From NCBI GenBank assembly GCA_963771705.1, contig CAVYUP010000003.1:124001-188000 (forward strand): 64,000 bases of DNA, read 5' to 3'. The position numbers and the translations under genes are program-made. This document shows, one piece after another, positions 34,635 through 44,109 of this stretch. Source of the stretch: DATFVA01 sp963771705 (lineage in GTDB: Bacteria > Bacteroidota > Ignavibacteria > Ignavibacteriales > Ignavibacteriaceae). The notes below the pieces were generated by a model. That model did no database searches and was not told the DNA's origin. It worked only from the letters and a program-made list of their open reading frames with translations. Within the stretch, counting starts at the first letter, position 1; every line of letters starts with the position of its first letter.

Positions 34635-34810
34635 AAAAACAGATCACTTCAATCCCGCCTCAGGCAATAAAATTTTCATCGTAATCTTCCATTTTAGGCC
34701 AGGGTTATTGGTTATTCAGGAGGATTGGAGCATCGACTTTACATTACTATTCATCTTTATTCTGTGTATTTTTGACAAAGTAATTTTTTATAATCAGACG
34801 GGGAGAGGAT

Positions 34811-36139
34811 ATGAATACCGACGAAAAAACTAATCCGGAAATGAACCTGGTTGACGATACCAAATATTCAATGGATACTCACCTAATTTACGGAAAGAAC
34901 TTTACAAAGAAATGGGACTATACACATCACGTACTGCCTCCGATAACCTCATCAGTAATTTACCGGCTGGACTCTGTTGAAAGAGGAGCGGAGGGTTTCC
35001 AGGAATTCGCAAATTCACCGGTAACCGGCCAAGATCCGATGCCGATATATATTTACGACAGGCTGGGCGAACCAAATAAAGACATTCTGGAGGAAAATCT
35101 TGCCTATGCCGAGAGGGGAGAAATGGCTGTAACTTTCTCTACGGGGATGGGCGCGATCTCAGGAATTATTGGAATGCTGACCAAAGCGGGAGATGAAATA
35201 ATTTCCCATATGACGCTTTACGGCTGTACCTATTCTTTATTTACCAACTGGCTGCCGAGGTATAATATAAACACGATTCTTGCAGACCTTACCGTTTCGG
35301 AAAATCTGCTGAAGCATGTTACACCCAGGACAAGGGTGGTTTACCTCGAGTCACCTGCAAATCCAAACCTGGATATTATAGACATAGGGGAAATACGCGG
35401 ACTGGTTGATACTATCAATGAGAAAAGAGATGAAGCGGAGAAAATAAAAATAGTTGTTGATAACACATTCGCTACACCTTTCTGCCAGAGGCCGATTGAA
35501 CTAGGGGCAAACTTCTCTGTCAATTCCCTAACAAAAGGGCTCGGCGGCTTCGGAACCGATATGGGGGGAGTAGTTATAGGTGAAAATAAGTATAAAGACA
35601 TGCTTCTTTTATACCGCAAAGATTTCGGTGCTGTTCTTAATAATAAAACCGCATGGACAATAACCACATACGGGCTGCCGACTCTTCCGGTAAGGATCAG
35701 ACAACAGATGAAATCGGCTGCCAGGGCTGCTGAATATCTGAACTCTCATCCAAAAGTTGAGTTTGTTAATTATCCAGGACTGCCGGATTATAAATATTAT
35801 GAAAGAGCTCAAAAACAAATGAGAGACTTCGACGGTAATTTTACGCCGGGGAGTCTTATTTATTTCGTTCTTAAAGGTTCCAGCCCGAGTGAGAGCAAGG
35901 AGAACGGCAGAAGATTTATGAATTATGCCGCAGAACATGCCTATACAATGACTCTTGCCGTAAGTCTGGGCCATACAAGAACTCTGATTGAGCATCCTGC
36001 TTCTATGACGCATTCTATGATTGCTCCCGATAAACTTCTTGAATACGGAATAGATCCAGGCGGAATCAGAATAGCATTCGGACTTGAGAGTACGAACGAT
36101 ATACTTATGGATCTCGATGAATGCCTGAGTAAAGTTTAA
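34811..36139 (+). CDS. Cys/Met-metabolism PLP-dependent enzyme (methionine gamma-lyase/cystathionine gamma-synthase family)
   Basis: The 442-residue fold-type-I PLP enzyme has VTFSTGMGAISGIIGMLTKAGDE, LYGCTYSLF, YLESPANPNLDIIDI, VVDNTFATPFCQRP, the PLP-Lys segment NSLTKGLGGFGTDMGG (Lys242), and SLGHTRTLIEHPASMTHS. It is more divergent than the gene at 33226, with a longer N-terminus and an extra region (NEKRDEAEK). Candidates are methionine gamma-lyase, O-acetylhomoserine sulfhydrylase or cystathionine gamma-synthase; these cannot be told apart by eye. A strong SD-like GGGGAGAGG precedes the ATG, and a strong terminator follows the gene. Confidence 0.85.
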   Translation: MNTDEKTNPEMNLVDDTKYSMDTHLIYGKNFTKKWDYTHHVLPPITSSVIYRLDSVERGAEGFQEFANSPVTGQDPMPIYIYDRLGEPNKDILEENLAYAERGEMAVTFSTGMGAISGIIGMLTKAGDEIISHMTLYGCTYSLFTNWLPRYNINTILADLTVSENLLKHVTPRTRVVYLESPANPNLDIIDIGEIRGLVDTINEKRDEAEKIKIVVDNTFATPFCQRPIELGANFSVNSLTKGLGGFGTDMGGVVIGENKYKDMLLLYRKDFGAVLNNKTAWTITTYGLPTLPVRIRQQMKSAARAAEYLNSHPKVEFVNYPGLPDYKYYERAQKQMRDFDGNFTPGSLIYFVLKGSSPSESKENGRRFMNYAAEHAYTMTLAVSLGHTRTLIEHPASMTHSMIAPDKLLEYGIDPGGIRIAFGLESTNDILMDLDECLSKV

Positions 36140-36166
36140 ATTACTCAGAACCGTCCTTTTTTGTTG

Positions 36167-36208
36167 AAGGTCACTCAAATGAATTTTATTTGAGTGACCT
36201 TTTTATTT
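36167..36208 (+). terminator. Rho-independent terminator after the PLP enzyme gene
   Basis: A perfect 14-bp stem (AAGGTCACTCAAAT at 36167-36180 with its complement at 36188-36201), a 7-base loop, and a run of T follow the stop codon by 27 bases. Confidence 0.9.
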
Positions 36209-36248
36209 AATTTAGGGTATACGTTAAATCTTTATGCAGGAAAAACTT

Positions 36249-37079
36249 ATGAAGATGAAAGTACTGTTGATTGTAGCCCTGATGCTTACTCTCTCTGCCT
36301 TTATTAACGCGCAGGATGATTCAGATTCAATTGAAGTTTATCTGATAGATTCATTCGTTACGCCCGAAGTTCCGCATACTTTTATGCTTTCATTCTTTAC
36401 AAGTGCCCCTGCAAAATCAAAAGTAATAATTGAGAACAGCTATTCTTACGAAGTATCAGATGAACTCACTGAAAGTCATAAAATCAATATTGACATCTCA
36501 GACCTTCACTTTAAAGAGAAGAACGTTCCCTTTATAATTCAGGTTGAAGATTCAGCAGGACATCAGTATACAAGTGAAAAATATGAATTCGAGCTGCCGG
36601 AAAAACCAAAAGTTGAGGGGGGATCTAATTTCCTATTGTTGTGCGTATTCGGAGCCGCGGTGTTCGGACTTCCCTCACCTGTATACGTTAAAGAAAAAAA
36701 TGAGGATTATTTCAGTCTTACAAAAGAAATTCCTCTTGTTTCTATAAGAGGGGGAGGCTACAGGTATCCTGTAGGGTACTTTTCAGTTGAATATTCGCAC
36801 ATTTTTAATGCGCCTGTAAAAAACTTTTTCAGAGTTGGATATAAGCATATTATTGAAATTCCAGGTATAGAATATATCGCTCCGGGGATCAACGGTTTTA
36901 CCAATTTTAATGGATTTAACGGAATATCTCCGGAACTATCTGTTGGTCTGTTCAGGATAATTAATACATTTACTGTATATGCCCGGTACAGATTTAACGC
37001 AAAACCGGGTGAAAAAGGGAGTGAGTTCCATGAATTTTCTATAGGTCTCTATTCCAGCTTTTTCTCGCTTTACTTATAG
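36249..37079 (+). CDS. Secreted protein of unknown function
   Basis: The protein has an N-terminal signal peptide (KVLLIVALMLTLSAFINAQ). An ATG at 36234 is in frame, but the ATG at 36249 has a CAGGA ribosome site 8 bases upstream and gives a normal signal, so it is preferred (276 residues). The first half has a strand-rich, Ig-like appearance (VPHTFMLSFFTSAPAKSKVIIE, HKINIDISDLHFKEKNVPFIIQVEDSAG). A hydrophobic segment (FLLLCVFGAAVFGLPSPVYV) and a barrel-like C-terminal part (FFRVGYKHIIEIPGI, FTVYARYRFN) ending in SFFSLYL follow. No family was recognised; an outer-membrane location is inferred. Confidence 0.65.
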   Translation: MKMKVLLIVALMLTLSAFINAQDDSDSIEVYLIDSFVTPEVPHTFMLSFFTSAPAKSKVIIENSYSYEVSDELTESHKINIDISDLHFKEKNVPFIIQVEDSAGHQYTSEKYEFELPEKPKVEGGSNFLLLCVFGAAVFGLPSPVYVKEKNEDYFSLTKEIPLVSIRGGGYRYPVGYFSVEYSHIFNAPVKNFFRVGYKHIIEIPGIEYIAPGINGFTNFNGFNGISPELSVGLFRIINTFTVYARYRFNAKPGEKGSEFHEFSIGLYSSFFSLYL

Positions 37080-37204
37080 GAAATATCTCAAAATATCTTC
37101 TAAAAACTGCACTTCTATTCGCTTCTGATATAGTTAGATTAGCTGTCCGAATCAGGAACGATTATATAATTCAGAATGTTTTATCAGAAAACTGATCATT
37201 CTTA

Positions 37205-39727
37205 ATGAAATTTTTTATACTTATAATAATAATCTTCTCTTCGCTGATTACTGCACAGACAGGGAGTGTTACCGGCAGAGTAACTGAAGGGGATAATCCT
37301 GTTCCCTCAGTGAATATACTAGTTTTGAATACCGGCTATGGAACAGTAACGGATGAAAACGGCAAATACATTCTCAAGAGTATTCCAGCAGGCAAGCAGA
37401 CAATAAGATACAGCTCCGTTGGTTACAAAACAGAAGTAAGGGATGTTGATATTCTTCCCGGAAAAACCATTGAGATAAATATTTCACTTAAAGGAACCGT
37501 GATTGAAGTGGGGGAAGTAAGAGTAACAGGGATGAAAAAACAGGAGCAGCGGGATACGAGAACCAGCCTGATAGATCTTAGTCCAAGAAGCGCAAAGATA
37601 CTTCCAGGTGCGGGAGAAGATGTTATGAGGACTCTCCAGGCGCTTCCCGGTGTTCTTGCCCCCAACGATTTTTCCTCCCAGCTTATAGTGAGAGGAAGCG
37701 GGCCAGACCAGAACCTGATAATAATGGATGATGTTGAGATTTTTAATCCCTACAGACTATACGGAGTCATCAGCATGTTCAACCCTGATGCCGTTGAAAA
37801 TGTAAACCTGATTACGGGAGGCTTTCCTGCGCGTTACGGGGACAGACTTTCAGCTGTACTCGACGTAACCAATAAAGAAGGAAATGATACTAAAAATTTA
37901 TCAGGCAGTCTTAACGCCTCCATAATAGACGCAAATCTGGTACTTGAGGGTAAAAATCCATTCAGCCTGAAAGGGAGCTGGATGATTAATTCCCGGCGGA
38001 CCTATTATGATCTGATCATCGAACCTTTTGTAAAGAATGCGGGACTTGTTGACCAGAATGTAAGCTTTCCTAATTTTTATGATTTCCAGACAAAAATCGC
38101 TATCGGTCCTTACAACGGAAGTAAATTTTTAATAAACGGGATATACTCCCGTGATGGTGTTGATATTGTCAGCGCAAAAAAAAGGAAAACAGCCGACAGT
38201 ATAGGGGTTTCAAATATAACTCTGAACAACGTTATAAGCGCGGCATGGCATTATACAGCCAATACAAAGTTCCTTAATAAAGTAGTGGGTTCATATTACA
38301 CTAACAATGGTGCGGCCGACTTTAACTCCGAGGTTCTCGATCCCTCATTAAACAGGGAGGATTTCAAGAATGTTATACCAGATACACTTGCGCCATACCT
38401 GCTGTATTTCAAGTTCAACTCAGATTTTACTTTCCAGAAGTATTCGGTAGATGACTTTGCCACCTATCTATGGGGAGATAATATCTTTGAGGCAGGTGCG
38501 GGAGTTGACTTTCTGAAAACGATTATAGATTTCAAATTTGATATTGATCCTGAGCTGAAGGCTTTCTTCTCTTCAAACCCTCAATTCAGGGCAGTATTGA
38601 ATAATCTTCTGGATACAAGGGATGACAAAAGATATCATGCCTTTGTACAGAATAACTTTTCAATTAGCAAAAAGTTTTACTTTCAGCCGGGACTGCGTTA
38701 TGATTACTACGACATACTGCATAAAGGGTATCTTGCTCCCAGGATCTCGATGTCGTATGCAATTGATGATCTTACGACTCTGAGAGGCGTGTGGGGTATT
38801 TATTACCAGTCGCCCGGATATGAAAAGCTGAGAGATGAAAATGTTCTTTATGACCTGAGCGATGTTTATGCCAGGAACCTGAAAGCAGAGCAGGCTCTCC
38901 ATTATATAGTAGGAATAGAACGCTGGCTGGACGCAGAGTGGAGCATTAAACTAGAAGGTTATTACAAGGATTTCAACAACCTGATCGTACAAAAAGTTGT
39001 ACCAGGACTGCGTTATGTGACCAGTCGCGTACCAGGGCAGGATCCCCGTTATCCCGACGGATGGACCCAGCCTGTAGCCGTTCCCGGAGATTCTCTTACA
39101 CAGATACCTGTTAATAATGCCAATGGAAGCGCGTACGGAGCGGAGATTTTCCTTGCAAAAAAGAATCGGGGTCCTGACGATAAATTCTCAGGATGGGTGA
39201 GCTATTCATACTCAGTAGCAGAGAGGAATGAGGGGGGCGTGATTCGTCCTTTTCGTTTCGATCAGAGGCATACAGTAAACGTTGTTTTAGACTATCAGCT
39301 CACCGGCTGGCTTGACGTTGGGATCAGGTGGCAGTATGGTTCGGGTTTCCCCCTTACTCTGCCGTCAGGAGTAAAACCAAGAATTGTTCTTGTGGATGAG
39401 AACGGAGACGGTACTCCCGAAACTCCAGAAGTTGCTTCAAGAGTACCTTACTTCGGAGGGAACGGAGAAGTGATTTATGATGTTGACTATAACAATCAGA
39501 GACTGAACGCCAGGAAACCGCCGTATCACCGACTCGATGTACGTTTTACTGCAGTAACGAACTTCTGGAACCTCGACTGGTCATTTTATCTGGATGTAAT
39601 TAACGCGTATAACCGTTCAAATGTTATCGGCTACGATTATTACGTAAACAATGACCAGACTCTGGGCCGGGAAACCCGTTCAATGTTTCCCATTATTCCT
39701 ACACTGGGTTTTAGTGTAAAATTTTAA
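37205..39727 (+). CDS. TonB-dependent receptor with N-terminal carboxypeptidase-regulatory-like domain
   Basis: The 840-residue protein has a signal peptide (FFILIIIIFSSLITAQ), a CarboxypepD_reg-like Ig domain (GSVTGRVTEGDNPVPSVNILVLNT...ENGKYILKSIPAG...YSSVGYK, residues about 18-100), a plug domain (MRTLQALPGVLAPNDFSSQLIVRGSGPDQNLIIMDDVEIFNPYR, then GGFPARYGDRLSAVLDV), and a long beta-barrel ending in FPIIPTLGFSVKF. The terminal Phe is typical of outer-membrane barrels. The substrate is unknown. There is no partner lipoprotein adjacent, unlike the receptor at 59873-62110. xseA starts 14 bp downstream. Confidence 0.92.
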   Translation: MKFFILIIIIFSSLITAQTGSVTGRVTEGDNPVPSVNILVLNTGYGTVTDENGKYILKSIPAGKQTIRYSSVGYKTEVRDVDILPGKTIEINISLKGTVIEVGEVRVTGMKKQEQRDTRTSLIDLSPRSAKILPGAGEDVMRTLQALPGVLAPNDFSSQLIVRGSGPDQNLIIMDDVEIFNPYRLYGVISMFNPDAVENVNLITGGFPARYGDRLSAVLDVTNKEGNDTKNLSGSLNASIIDANLVLEGKNPFSLKGSWMINSRRTYYDLIIEPFVKNAGLVDQNVSFPNFYDFQTKIAIGPYNGSKFLINGIYSRDGVDIVSAKKRKTADSIGVSNITLNNVISAAWHYTANTKFLNKVVGSYYTNNGAADFNSEVLDPSLNREDFKNVIPDTLAPYLLYFKFNSDFTFQKYSVDDFATYLWGDNIFEAGAGVDFLKTIIDFKFDIDPELKAFFSSNPQFRAVLNNLLDTRDDKRYHAFVQNNFSISKKFYFQPGLRYDYYDILHKGYLAPRISMSYAIDDLTTLRGVWGIYYQSPGYEKLRDENVLYDLSDVYARNLKAEQALHYIVGIERWLDAEWSIKLEGYYKDFNNLIVQKVVPGLRYVTSRVPGQDPRYPDGWTQPVAVPGDSLTQIPVNNANGSAYGAEIFLAKKNRGPDDKFSGWVSYSYSVAERNEGGVIRPFRFDQRHTVNVVLDYQLTGWLDVGIRWQYGSGFPLTLPSGVKPRIVLVDENGDGTPETPEVASRVPYFGGNGEVIYDVDYNNQRLNARKPPYHRLDVRFTAVTNFWNLDWSFYLDVINAYNRSNVIGYDYYVNNDQTLGRETRSMFPIIPTLGFSVKF

Positions 39728-39741
39728 TAATTTAATTTCTT

Positions 39742-40935
39742 ATGATCAGAGCAAAACTCCTTACAGTTTCCGAAATAACCAGTCAGATTAAACAGAATCT
39801 GGAGGAAGAATTCTCGCAGGTTTCAGTTATCGGAGAAATATCGAATTATAAAGCGCATAATTCAGGTCACTGGTATTTTAACCTGAAAGATTCAAACGCA
39901 CTTATCTGCTGCACAATGTGGAGAGGATATAACAATTACGTTTTCTTTACTCCCCAGGACGGGATGAAGGTGATCGTTAATGGCAAACTTTCAGTTTATC
40001 CGCCCAGAGGAACCTACCAGGTTGATGTCCGATCGATGAAACCAGCCGGGGTCGGCGAACTTCAGGCAGCATTTGAAATGCTGAAGCAGAAGCTGGGAGA
40101 GGAAGGATTATTTGAAACTTCTCACAAGAAACCAATTCCCGCTTTTCCCGCGAAGATAGGGATTGTAACAGCGATAGACGGAGCGGCTTTCAAAGATATG
40201 ATAAGTGTGGCCGAACGAAGATATCCTCTTGCTGAACTGGTTATTAGTCCAGCCAAAGTACAGGGCACAGGCTCCGCAGAGACGATAATTGACGGCATAA
40301 AGCAGCTGAACTCGCTGAAGGACATAGACGTAATAATAATTGCCCGGGGCGGGGGATCAATTGAAGATCTCTGGTCATTTAATGAAGAGGCTGTAGCGCG
40401 GGCCATTTACAATTCACGGGTACCGATTATCAGCGGGGTGGGCCACGAGATCGACTTTACAATTGCGGATTTTGCTGCTGATTTAAGAGCCCCGACCCCC
40501 TCTGCGGCTATGGAATTAGCTACCCCGGACAAAGATGATATTTTTGCCTTTATAAACGATTTTTCCTATAATTCTACATTAAAAATAAATGAATTTTGCC
40601 GAAAAGGGAGAAAAAGACTCAGTTCAATTCTCGGTTCATACGGGTTCAGAGTTCCCCTGAATATTGTTAGAAATAAATCGCAGTTTGTTGATAACCTGCT
40701 TTACAAAGTGCTCCAGACAACCGATCACAGAATATTATTGCACAACAACAAAGTTTCACTTCTTACAAAGATTATTGAATCAAATAATATTCAAAGAACC
40801 CTCGAAAGAGGTTTTGTACTTGTGAGACAGGATAACAAATATATAAAGAGAAGTGCTCAATTTACTTCAAATGAGGAGGCAGAACTGATATTTGCCGACG
40901 GTAATGTTAAGATCAAAAGGGAGAATGATGAGTAA
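39742..40935 (+). CDS. xseA: Exodeoxyribonuclease VII large subunit
   Basis: XseA is the catalytic subunit of the single-strand-specific nuclease ExoVII. The 397-residue protein has an N-terminal OB-fold (SVIGEISNYKAHNSGHWYFNLKDSNALICCTMW), the conserved catalytic core (KIGIVTAIDGAAFKDM, VIIIARGGGSIEDLWSFNEEAVARAI, PIISGVGHEIDFTIADFAADLRAPTPSAAMEL), a helical middle and a C-terminal LERGFVLVR strand region. It overlaps xseB by 11 bases. Confidence 0.96.
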   Translation: MIRAKLLTVSEITSQIKQNLEEEFSQVSVIGEISNYKAHNSGHWYFNLKDSNALICCTMWRGYNNYVFFTPQDGMKVIVNGKLSVYPPRGTYQVDVRSMKPAGVGELQAAFEMLKQKLGEEGLFETSHKKPIPAFPAKIGIVTAIDGAAFKDMISVAERRYPLAELVISPAKVQGTGSAETIIDGIKQLNSLKDIDVIIIARGGGSIEDLWSFNEEAVARAIYNSRVPIISGVGHEIDFTIADFAADLRAPTPSAAMELATPDKDDIFAFINDFSYNSTLKINEFCRKGRKRLSSILGSYGFRVPLNIVRNKSQFVDNLLYKVLQTTDHRILLHNNKVSLLTKIIESNNIQRTLERGFVLVRQDNKYIKRSAQFTSNEEAELIFADGNVKIKRENDE

Positions 40936-41164
40936 AAAACAACATAATAATAATTTTGAAAAAGATTTGAGAAGACTTGAAGAAATCTCGGTTCTTCTTG
41001 AAAAAGATGCAGTAGATCTTGAAGAAGCGCTGAACCTCTATGAAGAAGGAATAGACCTTTCCCGGAGCTGTATTTCAGCATTAAAAAAAGCCGAACTGAG
41101 AATTACTGAGCTGAAGAAGAGACTCGACGAATTGAATTATGAAGAGGAGGAAAGAGAAGAATAA
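40925..41164 (+). CDS. xseB: Exodeoxyribonuclease VII small subunit
   Basis: XseB is a small helical protein that binds the XseA helices. The core NFEKDLRRLEEISVLLEKDAVDLEEALNLYEEGIDLSRSC is the family signature. The frame is open upstream, but the two adjacent ATGs at 40925 and 40928 give the normal N-terminus (MMSKKQ); the first gives 79 residues. It starts within the last 11 bases of xseA and ends 3 bases before dxs, so the three are an operon. The C-terminus is acidic (NYEEEEREE). Confidence 0.92.
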   Translation: MMSKKQHNNNFEKDLRRLEEISVLLEKDAVDLEEALNLYEEGIDLSRSCISALKKAELRITELKKRLDELNYEEEEREE

Positions 41165-41167
41165 AGT

Positions 41168-43099
41168 ATGGAGAATGAGAAAATGTCTGATGAGGTGAAG
41201 TACCCGATTCTGTCCAGGGTAACCGTTCCGGCAGATATCAGGAACCTTGGTCCACAGGAACTGAAATCATTATGCAGGGATATACGTGAGTACCTGATAG
41301 ATACAATTTCTGAAGTCGGAGGCCATTTCGGAGGAGGACTGGGCACCGTGGAAATGGCTGTCGCCATCCATAAAGTATTTAATACCCCGCACGATCTTGT
41401 TGTATGGGACACAGGCCATCAGGCTTACCCCCATAAAATACTTACCGGAAGAAAGGACAAGCTTAGTACTATCAGACAGCTGAATGGAATAAGCGGCTTC
41501 CTGAAAAGAAATGAGAGCGAGTACGACACATTCGGTGCAGGGCATGCCACCACTTCTGTTTCAGCAGCTTTGGGTATGGCGGTTGCGCGCGATTTGAAGA
41601 AAGAGGAAAGGAAGGTTGTTGCGATTATCGGTGACGGTGCAATGACAGGAGGAATGGCTTATGAGGCGATGAATAACTCAGGAATAAATAAGTCGGACCT
41701 CATTGTAGTTTTTAACGACAACCGAATGTCGATTGCTCCGAATGTCTGGCAGGTTTCCAATTACTTTACCGAAATGATCGCTCACCCTGATTACAATAAG
41801 TTTAAAGGACAGATATGGGAACTGACCGGAAAACTGGATCAGTTCGGCGACAGACTAAGGAAGATTGCCGCACGGCTTGAGAATGGAATTAAAGCTGTAA
41901 TTACCCCTGGAATGCTTTTCGAAGCACTGGGATTCAGGTATTTTGGTCCTATTAACGGGCATAACCTGCACCAGATGATCAGGATATTTGAGCAGGTAAA
42001 AGACCTTAAGGGACCGATCCTTGTCCATGCAATGACCCACAAAGGGAAAGGCTACAAACCCGCGGAAGGAGACGAGCAGAAACTTCACGCATCTACTCCT
42101 TTTGATAAACTTACAGGCAAGGCATATAAGAAGAGCAGCACAGCGCCGTCATACACTTCGATATTTGGAAACGCACTTGTGGATATTGTTAAAGAAAATA
42201 AGAACGTGGTGGGGATTACCGCTGCTATGCCGGATGGTACAGGACTCGATATCCTCCAGAAGGAATTTCCCGATAATTATTTCGATGTTGGCATTGCGGA
42301 AGAACATGCCGTAACATTTGCTGCAGGTATGGCCACCCAGGGTGTTATTCCGGTAGTAACTGTTTACTCAACATTCCTGCAGAGAGGATTCGATCAGATC
42401 GTTCATGATGTCGGCATACAGAAACTGCATGTTGTATTCGCTATGGACAGGGCAGGACTTGTAGGAGCGGATGGGCCAACGCATCATGGCGCATTTGACC
42501 TTACCTATTTAAGACTTGTTCCGGGGATGGTTATTATGGCTCCTAAAGACGAGTCGGAGTTAAGAAATATGCTCTTTACAGCCGTCAATTATAAAGATGG
42601 TCCAATCGCGCTCAGATACCCGAGAGGATCGGCATTGGGAGTAGAACTGAGTGAGAGTTTCGAGATGATGGAAATAGGTAAAGCAGAGAAACTCAGGGAA
42701 GGAGATGACGTTGCCCTGCTTGCTGTAGGATCTATGGTTGACTATGCGATTAAAGCCGCAGAGAAACTTGCGGCTGATGGAATCGTCTGCGAGGTAATAA
42801 ACATGAGGTTCATAAAACCTCTTGATGAAGGTATACTTGATTACATTGCCGGCAAACATCCGAAGATAGTAACGCTGGAAGAGAATACTCTGGTGGGAGG
42901 ATTCGGGAGCGCGGTACTTGAGTATTTTAACGAAAAAAATTACAAGAATGATATTCTCAGGATGGGAATTCCTGATCATTTTGTTGAACATGGTACACAG
43001 AAAGAACTTCACCATATTCTGGGTATTGATCCTGAAGGGATCGTGGAAAGAGTTAAATCATTTTGCAGAAACAATAGCCTTAACCAGGAGACAATTTGA
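41168..43099 (+). CDS. dxs: 1-deoxy-D-xylulose-5-phosphate synthase
   Basis: This is the first step of the MEP isoprenoid pathway: pyruvate plus glyceraldehyde-3-phosphate to DXP, with thiamine diphosphate. The 643-residue protein has GGHFGGGLGTVEMAVAIHKVF, WDTGHQAYPHKILTGR, the ThDP motif GDGAMTGGMAYEAMNN ... NDNRMSI, and in the second domain VGIAEEHAVTFAAGMATQG and DRAGLVGADGPTHHGAFDLTY. The xseA-xseB-dxs order is common in bacteria. Its stop codon overlaps the TTG start of the next gene. Confidence 0.97.
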   Translation: MENEKMSDEVKYPILSRVTVPADIRNLGPQELKSLCRDIREYLIDTISEVGGHFGGGLGTVEMAVAIHKVFNTPHDLVVWDTGHQAYPHKILTGRKDKLSTIRQLNGISGFLKRNESEYDTFGAGHATTSVSAALGMAVARDLKKEERKVVAIIGDGAMTGGMAYEAMNNSGINKSDLIVVFNDNRMSIAPNVWQVSNYFTEMIAHPDYNKFKGQIWELTGKLDQFGDRLRKIAARLENGIKAVITPGMLFEALGFRYFGPINGHNLHQMIRIFEQVKDLKGPILVHAMTHKGKGYKPAEGDEQKLHASTPFDKLTGKAYKKSSTAPSYTSIFGNALVDIVKENKNVVGITAAMPDGTGLDILQKEFPDNYFDVGIAEEHAVTFAAGMATQGVIPVVTVYSTFLQRGFDQIVHDVGIQKLHVVFAMDRAGLVGADGPTHHGAFDLTYLRLVPGMVIMAPKDESELRNMLFTAVNYKDGPIALRYPRGSALGVELSESFEMMEIGKAEKLREGDDVALLAVGSMVDYAIKAAEKLAADGIVCEVINMRFIKPLDEGILDYIAGKHPKIVTLEENTLVGGFGSAVLEYFNEKNYKNDILRMGIPDHFVEHGTQKELHHILGIDPEGIVERVKSFCRNNSLNQETI

Positions 43100-44109
43100 T
43101 TGAAAAAACTAATGTAGCGATCATCGGGCTTGGTGGGATCGTTCAGCTTGTTCATCTGCCGAACCTTCTTAAAATGAATAATGTTAAAGTTACAGCCGTA
43201 GCGGAAATAAATAAAAACAGGCTGAATACCATGGCTGATAAGTTTAACATTGAGGGGAGGTACACCGACTATAAGAAACTGCTTGCAGAAGCTGAGGCTG
43301 ACGCTGTAATAATTGCAACTCCCACACATCTGCACAACGAGACTGCTATTGCAGCGCTTAAAGCAAAGAAAGATGTACTTGTTGAAAAACCCCTTGCAAG
43401 GACGTATGCGGAAGCCAAACCCATAATTGACGCGGCAAAAAAATCCAAAAATAAAGTTATGGTCGGTATGAATCTCAGGTACCGTCCTGACGCAATGATT
43501 TTAAGGAGTCTTATCAGCTCAGGGGAAATAGGCGAACCTTTTTATGTTAAATGCGGATGGATAAGAAGGCAGAGCAGCGGTGAGAAATGGTTCACCAAGA
43601 AAGAAGAATCAGGAGGAGGAGTAATCATCGATTTAAGTATACTGCTTCTCGACCTTTCCCTCTGGCTGTTGAATTATCCGCCTGTTACAAGTGTTACCAC
43701 TCAGAATTTTTCCCTCAACACCAGGCACGTGGAGGATAGTTCTATAAGTATGCTCAGGTGTAAGAATAATGCTGTTATTAATATGGAAACAAGCTGGTCG
43801 ATACCTCTTGAGAAAGATCTCTTCTATTTTAATGTCTACGGCACAAAAGGAAATGCATCTCTGAACCCGTTCCGGATAAATAAGAAAATTGATGAACAGT
43901 TCATGGATCTAACTCCGGCACAAACGGAAAGTGCAATGACTCTATTTAAGAAGTCATATTTCAATGAACTTAAAAGTTTTATTGGTGCCGTTAGAGGGCT
44001 CAACCCGGTTTTTTCACCTGCCATAGAGGCACTTTCCCGAATGAAAGTAATAGACGCAATGTATCTATCAGCAGAAAAAAAATCTGAAGTTAATATCAGG
44101 CAGACATGA
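43096..44109 (+). CDS. Gfo/Idh/MocA family oxidoreductase
   Basis: The 337-residue NAD(P)-binding protein starts at a TTG overlapping the dxs stop. It has the Rossmann start NVAIIGLGGIVQLVHLPNLL, then VIIATPTHLHNETAIAALKAKKDVLVEKPLA with the family's EKP motif, and the C-terminal GFO_IDH_MocA domain with GGGVIIDLSILLLDLSLWLL. Substrate sugars or cyclitols cannot be read from sequence. Note ILLLDL, where many members have an H-x-D/H motif, so the usual catalytic His may be absent. The response regulator gene overlaps its stop by 4 bases. Confidence 0.87.
   Translation: MIEKTNVAIIGLGGIVQLVHLPNLLKMNNVKVTAVAEINKNRLNTMADKFNIEGRYTDYKKLLAEAEADAVIIATPTHLHNETAIAALKAKKDVLVEKPLARTYAEAKPIIDAAKKSKNKVMVGMNLRYRPDAMILRSLISSGEIGEPFYVKCGWIRRQSSGEKWFTKKEESGGGVIIDLSILLLDLSLWLLNYPPVTSVTTQNFSLNTRHVEDSSISMLRCKNNAVINMETSWSIPLEKDLFYFNVYGTKGNASLNPFRINKKIDEQFMDLTPAQTESAMTLFKKSYFNELKSFIGAVRGLNPVFSPAIEALSRMKVIDAMYLSAEKKSEVNIRQT

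Larger units (their letters stand above)
34360..34810. other. 451-bp gene-free region between two Cys/Met PLP enzyme genes
   Basis: No convincing gene was found. The region holds a long hairpin (34374-34447), two copies of a palindrome-containing repeat (34462-34494 and 34600-34634) and a TATAAT box (34789-34794) shortly before the next gene. A 66-codon open frame (34470-34670) spans both repeats but has no protein-like features. It is the only intergenic stretch over 300 bp in the window. Confidence 0.7.

Noticed and set aside
34470..34670. 66-codon open frame in the long gene-free region
   Set aside because: It begins in one palindromic repeat and runs through the other, has no ribosome site and no similarity to known proteins.
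34772..34794. TTGACA and TATAAT boxes before the PLP enzyme gene
   Set aside because: The spacer is only 11 bp, too short for a normal promoter; the TATAAT may still be a -10 with a different upstream element.
35609..36178. 189-codon open frame opposite the third PLP enzyme gene, reaching into the terminator
   Set aside because: It overlaps a clear enzyme and a terminator stem and has no recognisable domain.
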